64,000 nt of DNA from Palsa-851 sp035534435 (GTDB lineage Bacteria > Chloroflexota > Dormibacteria > Aeolococcales > Aeolococcaceae): the NCBI GenBank assembly GCA_035534435.1, contig DATLRX010000089.1, positions 1-64,000 of the forward strand. Reading direction: 5' to 3'. The position numbers were made by a program, and so were the translations under genes. A model generated the notes under the pieces. That model was given only the letters and a program-made list of their open reading frames with translations. It ran no database searches and was not told the DNA's origin. Position 1 is the first letter of the stretch, and every line of letters starts with the position of its first letter. This document shows positions 1 to 8,566 of the stretch, one piece after another.

Positions 1-91
1 CGAAGTGGAATCCTGCTGGGCCTAGCGCTGTTAGCCAGGCCAGACTTCATTTTATGGACCGTTCCGGCTCTAGCCGCCCTTTTTCGGCATG

Positions 92-111
92 ACCGGGGTC
101 AAGTCCCCGGT
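92..111. repeat. Perfect 7-bp stem hairpin at the outer left edge of the IS256-type element
   Basis: ACCGGGG (92-98) and CCCCGGT (105-111) form a perfect inverted repeat around a 6-nt loop. The right arm runs directly into the GTAGTG that begins the left terminal repeat of the insertion sequence. It could act as an outward-facing terminator or be a target-site feature. No U-tract follows, so a terminator role is only a guess. Confidence 0.5.
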
Positions 112-1482
112 AGTGGTGTGAATTCGGTGGAGTTCTCACAACGTCGGTGAGCTAGGCGACGAGTCCCTCCGTGAGCGGGTTGGTGAGCAAGGGCGGACCG
201 TCGGGATGCATCACGCGAGCCATCGACTGCTGACTGAAGTGTCGGCGTCCGTCCTGCCACTCGTCGTGCTGGTCCTGAAGCACCGCGGTGAACAGGCGCA
301 GCAGTGAGCCGGTGTTGGGGAAGATGCCCACCACCTTGGCGCGCCGGTCGAGCTCGGCGTTGACCCGCTCGATGGCGTTGGTCGATGAGATCGAGCGCCA
401 GTGGTCAACAGGGAAGTCCAGGTAGGCGAGCACATCGGCCTCAGCTGCACGTAGCTTGGCTGCGACGCTGGGAAAGCGCGGCTCGAGCACGTTGAGCGCA
501 TGGCGCACCGCGTCGCGTGCGGTCTCGCGCGTCGGCTGCAGGAAGATCGACTTCACCACTGCGAGCACGGCCGGCGCGTGCAGCTTGGGCACTGCGCTGG
601 CCACGTTGCGCAGGAAGTGCACTTTGCAGCGCTGCCAGCTCGCACCCGCGAACACCTGGGACAACGCACTGCGCAGCCCCTCGTGAGCGTCAGAGATGAC
701 CAGCTGCACGCCGCTCAGCCCACGTCGCGACAGGCTGCGGCAGAACTCTAACCAGAAGGCCTCGGTCTCACTCGCGCCCACCGCCAAGCCGAGCACGCTC
801 TTCTCCCCGGTGTCACGCACGCCCACGGCGACCACGGCGGCCTGGCTGACGATCCGAGCGCCCTGCCGGACCTTCTCGTACGTCGCGTCGAACCAGACGT
901 ACGGGTACGGCTCGTCGAGCGGGCGTTCACGGAACTCGGCCAGCTCCTCGTCGAGCAGGGCGCAGATCCTGCTCACCTCGCTGCGACTGATGCTGCAGCC
1001 ACCCAGCGCGGCCACGAGGTCGTCCACCTTGCGCGTGCTGATGCCGAGGACATACGCCTCCTGGACCACCGCGAGCAGGGCGCGGTCGATGCGCCGGCGC
1101 GGTTCGAGCAGGGACGGGAAGAAGCTCCCAGTCCGCAGCTTGGGGATCTGCAACTCCAGGCGCCCCGAGCCGGTATCCAGGATCCGCTCGCGGTACCCAT
1201 TGCGGTACGTGGTGCGTGTCGACGCTCGCTCGTGCGGGCCGGCGCCGATCTGCGTCGCTGCCTCGGCTTCGATGAGCCGCTGGAGGGCGTGCTCGAGGAC
1301 GCGCCGCAACACGTCCGTGTCCGCACCCTGCAGTTGATCGATCAGCGCCGAGTGCGTCATCCTGTTCTGGGCCATCGTGGGTCTCCTGGTTTGGGTTAGA
1401 GCTTCCAAGAGAACTCCGCGGTGGCCTTCTTTGTCTACCTCGTCGGCAGCTTTAGGACCACCCCGGATTTACACCACACTAC
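110..1482 (-). mobile_element. IS256-family insertion sequence, apparently complete
   Basis: A single full-length transposase gene is bracketed by imperfect terminal inverted repeats. The left end reads inward GTAGTGGTGTGAATTCGG from 110. The right end, read on the minus strand from 1482, is GTAGTGTGGTGTAAATCCGG. The two match with a 2-nt gap and scattered mismatches, ending in TGG on both sides (about 130 and 1458). The 8 bp outside each end (agtccccg and gggacatc) are not a clear target duplication, so insertion may have been followed by rearrangement, or the ends are off by a few bases. The right end lies inside a truncated IS481-type transposase reading frame, so this is a nested insertion. 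Confidence 0.8.
152..1375 (-). CDS. IS256-family (mutator-like) transposase
   Basis: A DDE transposase of 407 residues that catalyses copy-out movement of the surrounding element. Visible catalytic context: the first Asp in YVWFDATYEK (about residue 165), the second in LVISDAHEGL (about residue 230), and the Glu in STNAIERVNAELDRR (about residue 335). Length and order match intact IS256 transposases (about 400 residues), and the C-terminus is complete. I prefer the ATG at 1375 because AGGAGA lies about 8 nt upstream. An in-frame start at 1408 would add 11 residues. No frameshift is seen, so the copy may be active. Confidence 0.93.
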   Translation of the reverse strand: MAQNRMTHSALIDQLQGADTDVLRRVLEHALQRLIEAEAATQIGAGPHERASTRTTYRNGYRERILDTGSGRLELQIPKLRTGSFFPSLLEPRRRIDRALLAVVQEAYVLGISTRKVDDLVAALGGCSISRSEVSRICALLDEELAEFRERPLDEPYPYVWFDATYEKVRQGARIVSQAAVVAVGVRDTGEKSVLGLAVGASETEAFWLEFCRSLSRRGLSGVQLVISDAHEGLRSALSQVFAGASWQRCKVHFLRNVASAVPKLHAPAVLAVVKSIFLQPTRETARDAVRHALNVLEPRFPSVAAKLRAAEADVLAYLDFPVDHWRSISSTNAIERVNAELDRRAKVVGIFPNTGSLLRLFTAVLQDQHDEWQDGRRHFSQQSMARVMHPDGPPLLTNPLTEGLVA

Positions 1483-1715
1483 GGGACATCACTACGGCGC
1501 AGTTCGAGGATCGCGGTTTGCATGTCCGGCGCGACTGCGTGCGGACACGATTGTGGGCGCCGAGAGCGTGGTTGTAAGGCGTCATAGCCGCCTTCGCGAT
1601 AGCGCTCTACGAGCTTGTCGACCCAACCTTTGGAAATCCCCGCACTCTTGGCCACATCCCGACGGCTGCGTCCTTCGAGGATGACGGCCTCCACCACGTA
1701 GCGTTCCAGCCCCAT
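1479..1715 (-). pseudogene. IS481-type transposase, N-terminal fragment cut off by the IS256-type insertion
   Basis: The 78-residue frame begins MGLERYVVEAVILEGRSRRD and continues KSAGISKGWVDKLVERYREGG, then LQPRSRRP. This is the helix-turn-helix front end typical of IS481 transposases. The catalytic DDE core that should follow (another 250-300 residues) is absent. The frame breaks at the right terminus of the IS256-type element (about 1482), and its last residues are read from that element's end. I did not find the missing core on the far side of the IS (1-109), which is short and runs off the window. It is a broken gene, probably able to make only a DNA-binding fragment if expressed. Confidence 0.75.
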
Positions 1716-1746
1716 CGCGCCACCCCCAACTGCACCTCGGTTGGTA

Positions 1747-1795
1747 GGTGGCCACTATGTCTTGCGACATCCCGATCCCTGGGCGGCCACTATGT
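1747..1795. repeat. Tandem 14-bp direct repeat, period 35 bp, upstream of the IS481-type fragment
   Basis: GGTGGCCACTATGT at 1747-1760 recurs as GGCGGCCACTATGT at 1782-1795, with one mismatch and 35 bp between starts. It lies just outside the start of the truncated IS481-type frame. The natural reading is the terminal repeat and a sub-terminal transposase-binding copy of the old element. The outer copy would mark the original right end of the IS481-type element. Confidence 0.6.
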
Positions 1796-1907
1796 GGTGA
1801 AACCGCACACCACCCTCTCCGCCAGTCTCTCCCCGCCAGCGTGATGCTCGGTGCACTCTGGCGCGGGCACGATCCTCCTCACTCCAGCCTGAGAGTGAAG
1901 TGGCGGC

Positions 1908-2363
1908 TCAGCCGCGATCGCTGAAAGCTCGGCGCGCGCGATCAGCGAACTGCTCCGCGCCGATTCGGGCAGGCGGGACATCGTCGTCGAACATAGCCGC
2001 TTGGAGCGCCGGGCCCCATGTGCCGAACGACTCCACGACAGCCTCCGTCTCCGGCTGCACGACAAAATGGATGTGTGCTGGACCATGCGACCAGAGGCAG
2101 ACATAGACCTGAGAGGCATCCGCGAGACTCCCCACCACGCTGCTCGTGCGGTGAAGCAGCGCTCCCATCTCAGAACATTCGTCGGCCGTCAGGTCCGCAA
2201 TCCGCACGATGTGACGCAGCGGCTTGACCACAAGGGTCCCAACGCCGAGCGGGCCGATGCAGTGCTCAACACGCCAGTGGTCGGTCTCGTAGATCACACC
2301 ACCTGGGAGATCGCGACGTCCGTGCGTTAGGTCACATGCGATGCAGCCGTGCACGTCGATCAC
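1908..2363 (-). CDS. HIT-family (histidine triad) nucleotide hydrolase/transferase-like protein
   Basis: A 151-residue soluble protein. An N-terminal C-x2-C (CIAC, residues 7-10) is followed by the beta-sheet core (GTLVVKPLRHIVRIADLT) and the active-site strand GPAHIHFVVQP near residue 100. That strand keeps two of the triad histidines in the HxHxHxx context. The first triad position is less canonical (SHGPAHIHF), so it may belong to the HIT-like branch rather than to Hint/Fhit proper. Family members hydrolyse or transfer nucleoside phosphates; the substrate is unknown. Translation starts at GTG 2363 with TATCCT only 6 nt upstream, which suggests a leaderless mRNA. It stands alone between the IS remnants and the PQQ-like gene. 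Confidence 0.8.
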   Translation of the reverse strand: MIDVHGCIACDLTHGRRDLPGGVIYETDHWRVEHCIGPLGVGTLVVKPLRHIVRIADLTADECSEMGALLHRTSSVVGSLADASQVYVCLWSHGPAHIHFVVQPETEAVVESFGTWGPALQAAMFDDDVPPARIGAEQFADRARRAFSDRG

Positions 2364-2596
2364 AACGCGAGGATACCGGGGGGAGTCATGAGGCCGGCGT
2401 CTGGAGCGCCTCGTGGGTGGTGCCCAGCCCCGCGTCGATGTCTCTCGCGATCGATCTGACGTGCACCTTGCGGGGCGTCCCCTCCCCTTGCGGATAATCG
2501 CAGCGAGGTTGAGGGTTACCGCGACCTATTCGATGGAACTGGTGGCTCCATCCATCCGTCACAGTCTTCGTTCCAGTGACTGCGGGTGTCCTCTGC

Positions 2597-3787
2597 TTAC
2601 GGCTGGTACGCCTCCAGCTTGTACGCGGTGTCACTCTCGAAATTGAACGACACGATATAGACCCGCCCATTGACGACGGTCGCGCTTCCCGTGAACTCCC
2701 GCGCGAGGGGCGACCCGAGGCTCCCGATCTGCGCACCGGTGGTGCTGTCGTACATGACCAGGCTGCTGATCTCCGGGAAGTCGACATACACGACTCCGTT
2801 GGCGATCGTGGGCGGGTACAGCGGACCGAGGAACTCCGGCTCGGACCACATTGTCTTTCCCGTTGAGGCGTTGAGGGCGAACGTTCCGGAGTAGTTGCCG
2901 CCGGCGGTGACGTAGACCAAGCCATCCGCGACCGCGGGCATGCTGATCGTCGAGCCGATTTTCGTCGAGTGCCAGAGCTGCGCGCCGGTGGTCGCGGAGA
3001 GCGCATAGACGGCGCACCCGCTCACGAACAGGCTGGATCCCGACACGGCGACCGCGGACTCGCCGCAACTGTCGACGTAGTGCGTCCAGACGAGCGCGCC
3101 GGTCGCAGCGTTGAGCTTGTACACGTCGCCGGATGTCGATGAGCCGATGTAGAGCCAGCTGCCGTCAGCGCTCACGGCGGGCGTTGCGAGCGACGGTCCT
3201 CCGGACGGAGAGCACTGGAGACAGCGCTGCCACAGGATCTTCCTGGTTGTGGCGTTGATCGCCACGACGATGCCATCCGTACCTCCGGCGTAGACGACGC
3301 CGCCCGCCGCCGACGGTGGTGACGTGTAGAGATCGCTCTCGAAACACCCAACCGAGGCGCCGGCGACGCTGAGCGCGGCAGTCCCGGGGTCGTCGAGTCC
3401 GACCCAGACCTTGCCGGCGGCAAATGCCGGCGCGGTCGTCTCCGCGCCCGTGTTGCAGGCATCGCGTGTCCAGTCGACGGCTCCACTCGCGGCGTCAATC
3501 GCCTGCACGTACCCGTCCGCGGAGTCCCCCAGATAGACAACGCCGTTCGCGACGATCGGGTCAGGGCCCGTCAGGATCTTGGTTTCGAAGGCATGCTTGA
3601 GGTGGCTCACGTTGGAGCGTGTGATCACCGTCTCGAAGGTGTTGTCGCCGGTGTGCTGTGCGTTGACGCCGACCTGAGTCCAATTTGCCGCCGTGGTGGA
3701 GGCGGCGGCGTGTGCGCCGCCGGTCGCGCCGAGAATGCTCGCAACCAGCGCTGCCGCGCTGCCCACGGTCAGCGTCAGGTGTTTCAT
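2597..3787 (-). CDS. Secreted PQQ-like beta-propeller repeat protein
   Basis: 396 residues. A Sec signal peptide (MKHLTLTVGSAAALVASILG, then AxA at about residues 27-31) is followed by seven or so repeats of about 40 residues. These carry the pattern 'GLVYVxxxxGxxxALNASTGKxxW', seen as VYLGDSADGYVQAIDAASG, VYAGGTDGIVVAINATT and VYVTAGGNYSGTFALNAST. This is the PQQ_2/BamB-like propeller fold. Quinoprotein catalytic residues cannot be assigned, so a binding or structural role outside the membrane is as likely as dehydrogenase activity. Several Cys residues suggest disulfides. Strong Shine-Dalgarno GGAGAGGGAGAG precedes the ATG, and a TACAGT -10 candidate lies at 3827-3832 (minus strand). Confidence 0.8.
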   Translation of the reverse strand: MKHLTLTVGSAAALVASILGATGGAHAAASTTAANWTQVGVNAQHTGDNTFETVITRSNVSHLKHAFETKILTGPDPIVANGVVYLGDSADGYVQAIDAASGAVDWTRDACNTGAETTAPAFAAGKVWVGLDDPGTAALSVAGASVGCFESDLYTSPPSAAGGVVYAGGTDGIVVAINATTRKILWQRCLQCSPSGGPSLATPAVSADGSWLYIGSSTSGDVYKLNAATGALVWTHYVDSCGESAVAVSGSSLFVSGCAVYALSATTGAQLWHSTKIGSTISMPAVADGLVYVTAGGNYSGTFALNASTGKTMWSEPEFLGPLYPPTIANGVVYVDFPEISSLVMYDSTTGAQIGSLGSPLAREFTGSATVVNGRVYIVSFNFESDTAYKLEAYQP

Positions 3788-4052
3788 GGCTCTCCCTCTC
3801 CAAAGCTCGGGTGCTCAGCGCCCGCCACTGTACTCAACGGGCGCGCGGTCGCGGGAGCAGCACGGTGTCAAGGTCGATCGGCCAGGATCCAGCGGGCCGC
3901 GCCCTTCGGGACGTGCACGACAGGGATCCAGGTTGCGGCCTTGCAAGGGGGATACCGCGTGGGCCGTCGCACTCGACGTCCGGCTGGCGGCTGCGATGAC
4001 GCGGCCGCGTTTCAGAGCCCTGTCGACACCGTGAAGGACAGCAGGCGGGGTC

Positions 4053-4799
4053 TTACCCAACGCGGAGGCCGGCCATACCGCCGTCCACGGCGAGGATGGT
4101 CCCGGTCGTCGACCCGGACAGCGGGCTGGCGAGATACGCGATCGCAAAGGCGATCTCATCGGCCGTGACGAGCCGGCCCATCGGTTGGCGAGCTCGCAGC
4201 GCTGCCCCTGCCACCGCCGGATCCGGCGCCTGGTCGAGCAGCCGTCCCACCCACGGCGTGTCCGCGGTGCCCGGTGTGACAGCGTTGACCCGAATACCCT
4301 GCTTGACGTGGTCTGCGGCCATCGCGAGTGTCAGCGCGTGCACCGCGCCCTTGCTTGCGGCATAGAGCGCACGCTGCGGTACGCCGACGCTCGCGACGGC
4401 GGAGCACGTGTTGACAACGGCCGCGTGGCTCGATCGCAGCAGCAATGGCAGCGCTGCGCGCGTCATCCGCGCGATCCCGACGACATTGACGTCCAGCACG
4501 CGATGCCACTCAGCATCGTCGTTCTGCGTCGCATCGCCCACGGCACCGATTCCTGCGTTGTTGATGAGCACGTCCAGCGCTCCGAGTCTTTCCGCGACGG
4601 CCGCGACCCCTGCAGCGACACTCGCCGAATCCGAGACGTCGCAGGGAACTTCGAGCATCGTCGTTTCTGCCAGCGTGTCATACGACCGATCCAGCACAGC
4701 GACCCGCGCGCCACGGTCGCGGAGCTGCACGGCCGTTGCCGCGCCGATGCCGCCGGCTCCGCCCGTGACGACTGCAACCAGTCCGTCGAAGTCATTCAT
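4053..4799 (-). CDS. SDR-family NAD(P)-dependent oxidoreductase (sugar/sugar-acid dehydrogenase)
   Basis: A classical short-chain dehydrogenase of 248 residues. The cofactor loop is TGGAGGIG (residues 12-19), followed by the NNAG motif, a catalytic Ser in NTCSAVASVG, and YAASK for the Tyr/Lys pair. The C-terminal GTILAVDGG ends the fold. The Asp after beta2 (VAVLDRS) favours NAD(H). The ATG at 4799 was chosen because GGAGG sits 8 nt upstream; an upstream in-frame start at 4901 would overlap the preceding gene. It is last in a three-gene minus-strand run (SMP-30, Zn-dehydrogenase, SDR). Likely substrates are an aldose, or a 2-keto-3-deoxy sugar acid made by the dehydratase encoded divergently. 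Confidence 0.85.
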   Translation of the reverse strand: MNDFDGLVAVVTGGAGGIGAATAVQLRDRGARVAVLDRSYDTLAETTMLEVPCDVSDSASVAAGVAAVAERLGALDVLINNAGIGAVGDATQNDDAEWHRVLDVNVVGIARMTRAALPLLLRSSHAAVVNTCSAVASVGVPQRALYAASKGAVHALTLAMAADHVKQGIRVNAVTPGTADTPWVGRLLDQAPDPAVAGAALRARQPMGRLVTADEIAFAIAYLASPLSGSTTGTILAVDGGMAGLRVG

Positions 4800-4821
4800 A
4801 TCGATGCCTCCGGATGCTCCA

Positions 4822-5835
4822 CTACAAGCGGGGGTCGATGTGGATCTTCGGGCCGGCAAGCGCCCCGTCGGGTCGCCATCCGGACAGCACCTCCCCCACA
4901 CGGTCGAGAGCGACCGTCGCGGAGACGAGCGTCCGCGGATCCACCGAGCCGCCGGCGTACTGCTCGATCGTCACCCGCAACGCCTGCGAGGCCCCAAGGA
5001 TGCCCACCGCAATGATGTCCCGCAGCGCCATCGTTCGCGTGTCGATCAGGCTCGGGGTGCCCGCAATGCCGAGGTACACCACCCGTTTGCCTGGCTCAAC
5101 AAGGTCGAGTGCGAGGGCGGGAAGTTCGGCTGCATTCGAGGCATCGATAACCGCATCCCACGGCAGCGCAGGCAATTCGCTCCGCAGCCACGTGCCGGCG
5201 TAGCCACGCCCGCGTGCGAATGCGACGGTCTCCTTCGAGTGACCCATGAGATGTACCTCGACACCGGCTGCTCGCGCGAACTCCGCCGCAAGCAATCCCA
5301 TCGTGCCGGTGCCGAGCACCAACACGCGATCGCCGGCAGACAATGCGGCACCCCACACCGCGCGAAGTGCGTTCCCGCCAGGTTCGACCATCGCGCCGGC
5401 GGCATCGTCGACGCTGCCAGGCACAGCAACGAGTGCAGTCGCCGGCACGGCGAGACGCTCCGCGAGCGCACCCGGAAACCTCCCTCGAACGCCGAGCTCG
5501 CTGCGCTGCTCGCACACGTGGTGACGGCCTGAACGGCAGCGTTCGCAATGGCCGCACCCGATCATCGTGTCCCCGATGACGCGCAGCCCGAGCCACGAAC
5601 CATCAACGCCGGCGCCCAGCGCCGAAACCTCACCGCACCACTCATGCCCGAGGCGCATCGGGTAGTGCGCCGTCCCCTGGTGCAGGTACGCCATCTCGCC
5701 GGTCCAGAACTCCATGTCCGTCCCGCACACGCCGACTCGATGAATGTCGACAACGACCTCGCCGTCGCCGGCTACGGCATCCGGAACGTCCTGCACGCCA
5801 CCTTCGTGAGGCGCAGTGAGGACGTACGCCTTCAT
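4822..5835 (-). CDS. Zinc-dependent medium-chain alcohol/polyol dehydrogenase
   Basis: 337 residues of the MDR superfamily. The N-terminal catalytic zinc site is GVCGTDMEFW and GHEWCGEV. The structural zinc loop has four cysteines, C-x2-C-x2-C-x7-C (CGHCERCRSGRHHVC, about residues 94-108). The Rossmann motif is VLVLGTGTMGLLAAEFAR. It probably oxidises a sugar or sugar alcohol at a secondary hydroxyl with NAD(P)+, as glucose/threonine/L-idonate dehydrogenase relatives do. Its ATG overlaps the stop of the SMP-30 gene (ATGA), which implies translational coupling. It ends 22 bp before the SDR start. Confidence 0.87.
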   Translation of the reverse strand: MKAYVLTAPHEGGVQDVPDAVAGDGEVVVDIHRVGVCGTDMEFWTGEMAYLHQGTAHYPMRLGHEWCGEVSALGAGVDGSWLGLRVIGDTMIGCGHCERCRSGRHHVCEQRSELGVRGRFPGALAERLAVPATALVAVPGSVDDAAGAMVEPGGNALRAVWGAALSAGDRVLVLGTGTMGLLAAEFARAAGVEVHLMGHSKETVAFARGRGYAGTWLRSELPALPWDAVIDASNAAELPALALDLVEPGKRVVYLGIAGTPSLIDTRTMALRDIIAVGILGASQALRVTIEQYAGGSVDPRTLVSATVALDRVGEVLSGWRPDGALAGPKIHIDPRL

Positions 5836-6740
5836 GGACCGTCAACCCCGCCCTGTGTACGCTCCCACGGCGTCACCGGTAAGCCGCATACCCCGACGTC
5901 GGCGGTGAACAGCCTGCCGGAGTCGGGATATGCGGCCAGTTGCGCCGCGGATAGCTGCTCCGACGCCGTCGTGATCAGCAACGTCTCGAGACTCGGACCG
6001 ACGAAGGCGACGCTCGACGTATTCGGCGCGCTCAGATCGATGATGGCGAGGTACTCACCGGCCGGAGAGTAGCAGCGCACCTCACCCGCTCCCCAGATCG
6101 CGATCCAGAGGTTCCCGAAGGTGTCGAGGCACATGCCGTCCGGACTGCCGCGGGTGAACCGGAGGAATTCCTGGCGGTGTCCCACCGCGCCGTCATCGAC
6201 GTTGTAGTCGCGGATCCAGACGATCTTCGGCGTCGTGTCGATGCTGTACATCCGGGTGCCCTCGGGCGTGAACGCAAGGCCGTTGGAGAGCCCGAGATCG
6301 TCGTCGAGCACCGTGACGCTGCCCCCCGCATCGAGACGCACGAGGACCTCCTGCCGCCGGCGGTCATCGAGGGCCATACTCCCCACGAGGCAGCGCCCCG
6401 CGGGATCGGTGCCCGCATCGTTGAGGCGGCTCGCCTGTCCATCCGGAATGATCTGTGGCCCGTCGGTGACGCTGCCGTCGAGAGCAACCGTGTACATCCG
6501 GTGCGCACCGGCGATCAGGAGCTCGCCCGCGGCCGAACACAGCACGGCACCCACCGTCTCCGGCATCCGGAGGACCACATCGTCACTGACGCGTTCACCG
6601 CTGAGGGCTCCTGCATGCACCGTCCCGGCGTTGATGTCGACCCACAGGACGCGGTTGCGCGGTCCATCCCAGACCGGCCCTTCGGCCAGTCCGTAACGCT
6701 GCCCGGAAGCGGGAACAGCCCGAAACCGACGCAATGCCAT
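5832..6740 (-). CDS. SMP-30/gluconolactonase (LRE) family lactonase
   Basis: A 302-residue six-bladed propeller. Family marks are LAEGPVWD near the N-terminus (the Glu is a metal ligand), LWVDI, DGxxSRLNDAGTDPAGR, LSNGLAFTPEG and SPDGMCLDTFGNLW (Asn/Asp ligands). These enzymes open sugar-1,5- or 1,4-lactones with a divalent metal, the step between sugar dehydrogenase and acid dehydratase in non-phosphorylative pathways. It is first in its operon. The start at 6740 (MALRRFR) is preferred because the upstream 16 residues do not look like the family. A TATATT box at 6752-6757 (minus strand) lies 11 nt before the ATG. Confidence 0.87.
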   Translation of the reverse strand: MALRRFRAVPASGQRYGLAEGPVWDGPRNRVLWVDINAGTVHAGALSGERVSDDVVLRMPETVGAVLCSAAGELLIAGAHRMYTVALDGSVTDGPQIIPDGQASRLNDAGTDPAGRCLVGSMALDDRRRQEVLVRLDAGGSVTVLDDDLGLSNGLAFTPEGTRMYSIDTTPKIVWIRDYNVDDGAVGHRQEFLRFTRGSPDGMCLDTFGNLWIAIWGAGEVRCYSPAGEYLAIIDLSAPNTSSVAFVGPSLETLLITTASEQLSAAQLAAYPDSGRLFTADVGVCGLPVTPWERTQGGVDGP

Positions 6741-6833
6741 GTGCGCTCGACAATATAGGGCTTCCTCGAGCACCCGTCGTCGCGACAAGCGCTCTCAGGC
6801 AACCGATTCCGGCAATGGAAGAAGGGGTCGACG
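6741..6833. promoter_or_regulatory. Divergent promoter region of the sugar-acid cluster
   Basis: The 93 bp between the SMP-30 and dehydratase starts must contain both promoters. On the minus strand TATATT (6757-6752) is a good -10 for the SMP-30 operon. For the plus-strand gene, GAAGAAGGGG is a purine-rich ribosome-binding site before GTG 6834. A direct repeat TTGCC-N8-TTGCC on the minus strand (about 6798-6816) is a possible operator. No regulator gene is adjacent. Confidence 0.4.
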
Positions 6834-8549
6834 GTGGCGAACCAGCGAAGCCAGCAGTGGTATGGCGGCAGCGACCGCAACGCCTACATCCATCGGGCGT
6901 GGATGCGGCGCGGTCTCCCGGCGCACGCGTTCGACGGCCGGCCGCACATCGCCATCGCCAACACGGCGTCGGACCTGACCCCCTGCAACGCGCACCTGAA
7001 CGAGGTCGCCGAGAGTGTCAAACAGGGTGTCTACGAGGCTGGAGGCATCCCGCTCAACCTTCCCGTCGTGTCGCTCGGCGAGACACTCGTCCGGCCCACC
7101 GCAATGCTCTGGCGGAACATGGCGGCGATGGCGATCGAGGAGATGCTGCGCGCGAATCCGATCGATGGTGTCGTCCTCCTCGGGGGCTGCGACAAGACAA
7201 TCCCAGCGCTGGTGATGGCAGCTGCATCCGTCGGGCTGCCGGCCGTTGTGGTGCCCGGTGGCCCGATGCTGTCGGGCACATTCCGTGGGCGGGCGCTTGG
7301 CTGCGGGACCGATGTCTGGCGTCTGTCGGAGGAGGTCCGCGCGGGAAACCTGTCGGAGGAGCAATTCACCGCATCCGAGTCCTCGATGATCCGGAGCCGC
7401 GGCCACTGCAACACGATGGGCACCGCATCGACCATGGGGCTGCTCACCGAAGCGCTCGGCATGGTGTTACCCGGCCTTGCGGGAACACCGGCCGCCGACA
7501 GCCGTCTTCTCGAGGGTGCGCATGCGAGCGGAAGGCTTGCCGTCGAGATGGTCGCCGAGCACCGCACGCCGTCGAGCATCATGACGCGCGGCTCCTTCCT
7601 CAACGCCATCGTTGCGCTCGCGGCCATCGGTGGCTCGACCAACGCGGTCGTCCACCTGCTCGCCATCGCGGGGCGGCTTGGGGTGACGCTGACGCAGGAC
7701 GACTTTGACAGCACTGGTGCGCAGGTCCCGCTGCTCGTCGACCTGCAGCCCGCGGGGAGGTTCCTCATGGAGGACCTCTTCCGAGCCGGCGGCCTGCGTG
7801 CCGTGCTCCGCGAAGTGCTGGACCTGCTCGACCCGCACGCACTCACGGTTACCGGGAAGCCGTTGGTCGACCATCTCGACGGAGCCGAGATCTTCGACCA
7901 CGAGGTCATCCGCAGTCGCGGGACACCGTTGCAGGAGCATGCCGGCATCGCCGTCCTGTACGGCAACCTCGCACCCGACGGGGCCGTGATCAAACCGGCC
8001 GCGGCGTCCGCGCACCTGACGAAGCACCGCGGACGCGCCGTCGTCTTCGACTCGATCGAGGACATGCACGCGCGAATCGATGACCCCGACCTCGAGGTCG
8101 ACGCTGACTCGGTGCTCGTCCTGCGCGGCTGCGGACCGAGGGGATATCCCGGCATGCCCGAGGTGGCGAACCTCCCGCTGCCGGCGAAGCTCCTGCAGCA
8201 GGGCGTGCGCGACATGGTCCGCATCTGTGACGGCCGGATGAGCGGCACCGCATACGGCACTGTCGTGCTGCACGTGGCACCGGAAGCCGCAGCGGGAGGC
8301 CCCCTGGCCCGCGTGCGCACCGGGGACTACGTCAGCCTCGATGTGGACGGGCGGCGACTCGATGTCGACGTTCCGGCGGACGAGTTCGCTGCGCGTGCAC
8401 CGGACGCGGCGACCGTTGACGCCTATGCCAAACCGCGCCGCGGCTGGGAGTTGTTGTACGTCCAGACCGTACAGCAGGCCAACACCGGTGCCGACCTGGA
8501 CTTCCTGCTCGGATCCACCGGCGACGCAGTCTCACGCGAATCCCACTGA
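6834..8549 (+). CDS. IlvD/Edd-family sugar-acid dehydratase
   Basis: 571 residues. Iron-sulfur ligands and conserved blocks are in place: TASDLTPCNAHL, LLGGCDKTIPAL (Cys ligand, about residue 125) and RSRGHCNTMGTASTMG (Cys, about residue 196). C-terminal VRICDGRMSGTAYGTVVLH follows. The family includes dihydroxy-acid dehydratase (IlvD) and aldonate dehydratases for arabinonate, xylonate, galactonate and fuconate. Being next to a lactonase and sugar dehydrogenases, rather than ilvBN/ilvC, argues for a sugar-acid dehydratase giving a 2-keto-3-deoxy acid. GTG start at 6834 with GAAGAAGGGG upstream. The exact sugar cannot be told from sequence. Confidence 0.88.
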   Translation: MANQRSQQWYGGSDRNAYIHRAWMRRGLPAHAFDGRPHIAIANTASDLTPCNAHLNEVAESVKQGVYEAGGIPLNLPVVSLGETLVRPTAMLWRNMAAMAIEEMLRANPIDGVVLLGGCDKTIPALVMAAASVGLPAVVVPGGPMLSGTFRGRALGCGTDVWRLSEEVRAGNLSEEQFTASESSMIRSRGHCNTMGTASTMGLLTEALGMVLPGLAGTPAADSRLLEGAHASGRLAVEMVAEHRTPSSIMTRGSFLNAIVALAAIGGSTNAVVHLLAIAGRLGVTLTQDDFDSTGAQVPLLVDLQPAGRFLMEDLFRAGGLRAVLREVLDLLDPHALTVTGKPLVDHLDGAEIFDHEVIRSRGTPLQEHAGIAVLYGNLAPDGAVIKPAAASAHLTKHRGRAVVFDSIEDMHARIDDPDLEVDADSVLVLRGCGPRGYPGMPEVANLPLPAKLLQQGVRDMVRICDGRMSGTAYGTVVLHVAPEAAAGGPLARVRTGDYVSLDVDGRRLDVDVPADEFAARAPDAATVDAYAKPRRGWELLYVQTVQQANTGADLDFLLGSTGDAVSRESH

Positions 8550-8566
8550 CAGAAGGAACAGAGCAC

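Noticed and set aside
1..91. Remainder of the IS481-type transposase left of the IS256-type element
   Set aside because: Translations of the short left flank on the minus strand show no DDE-core motif.
102..1490. Target-site duplication of the IS256-type element
   Set aside because: The 8-bp flanks (agtccccg, gggacatc) do not match; ends may be off by a few bases or rearranged.
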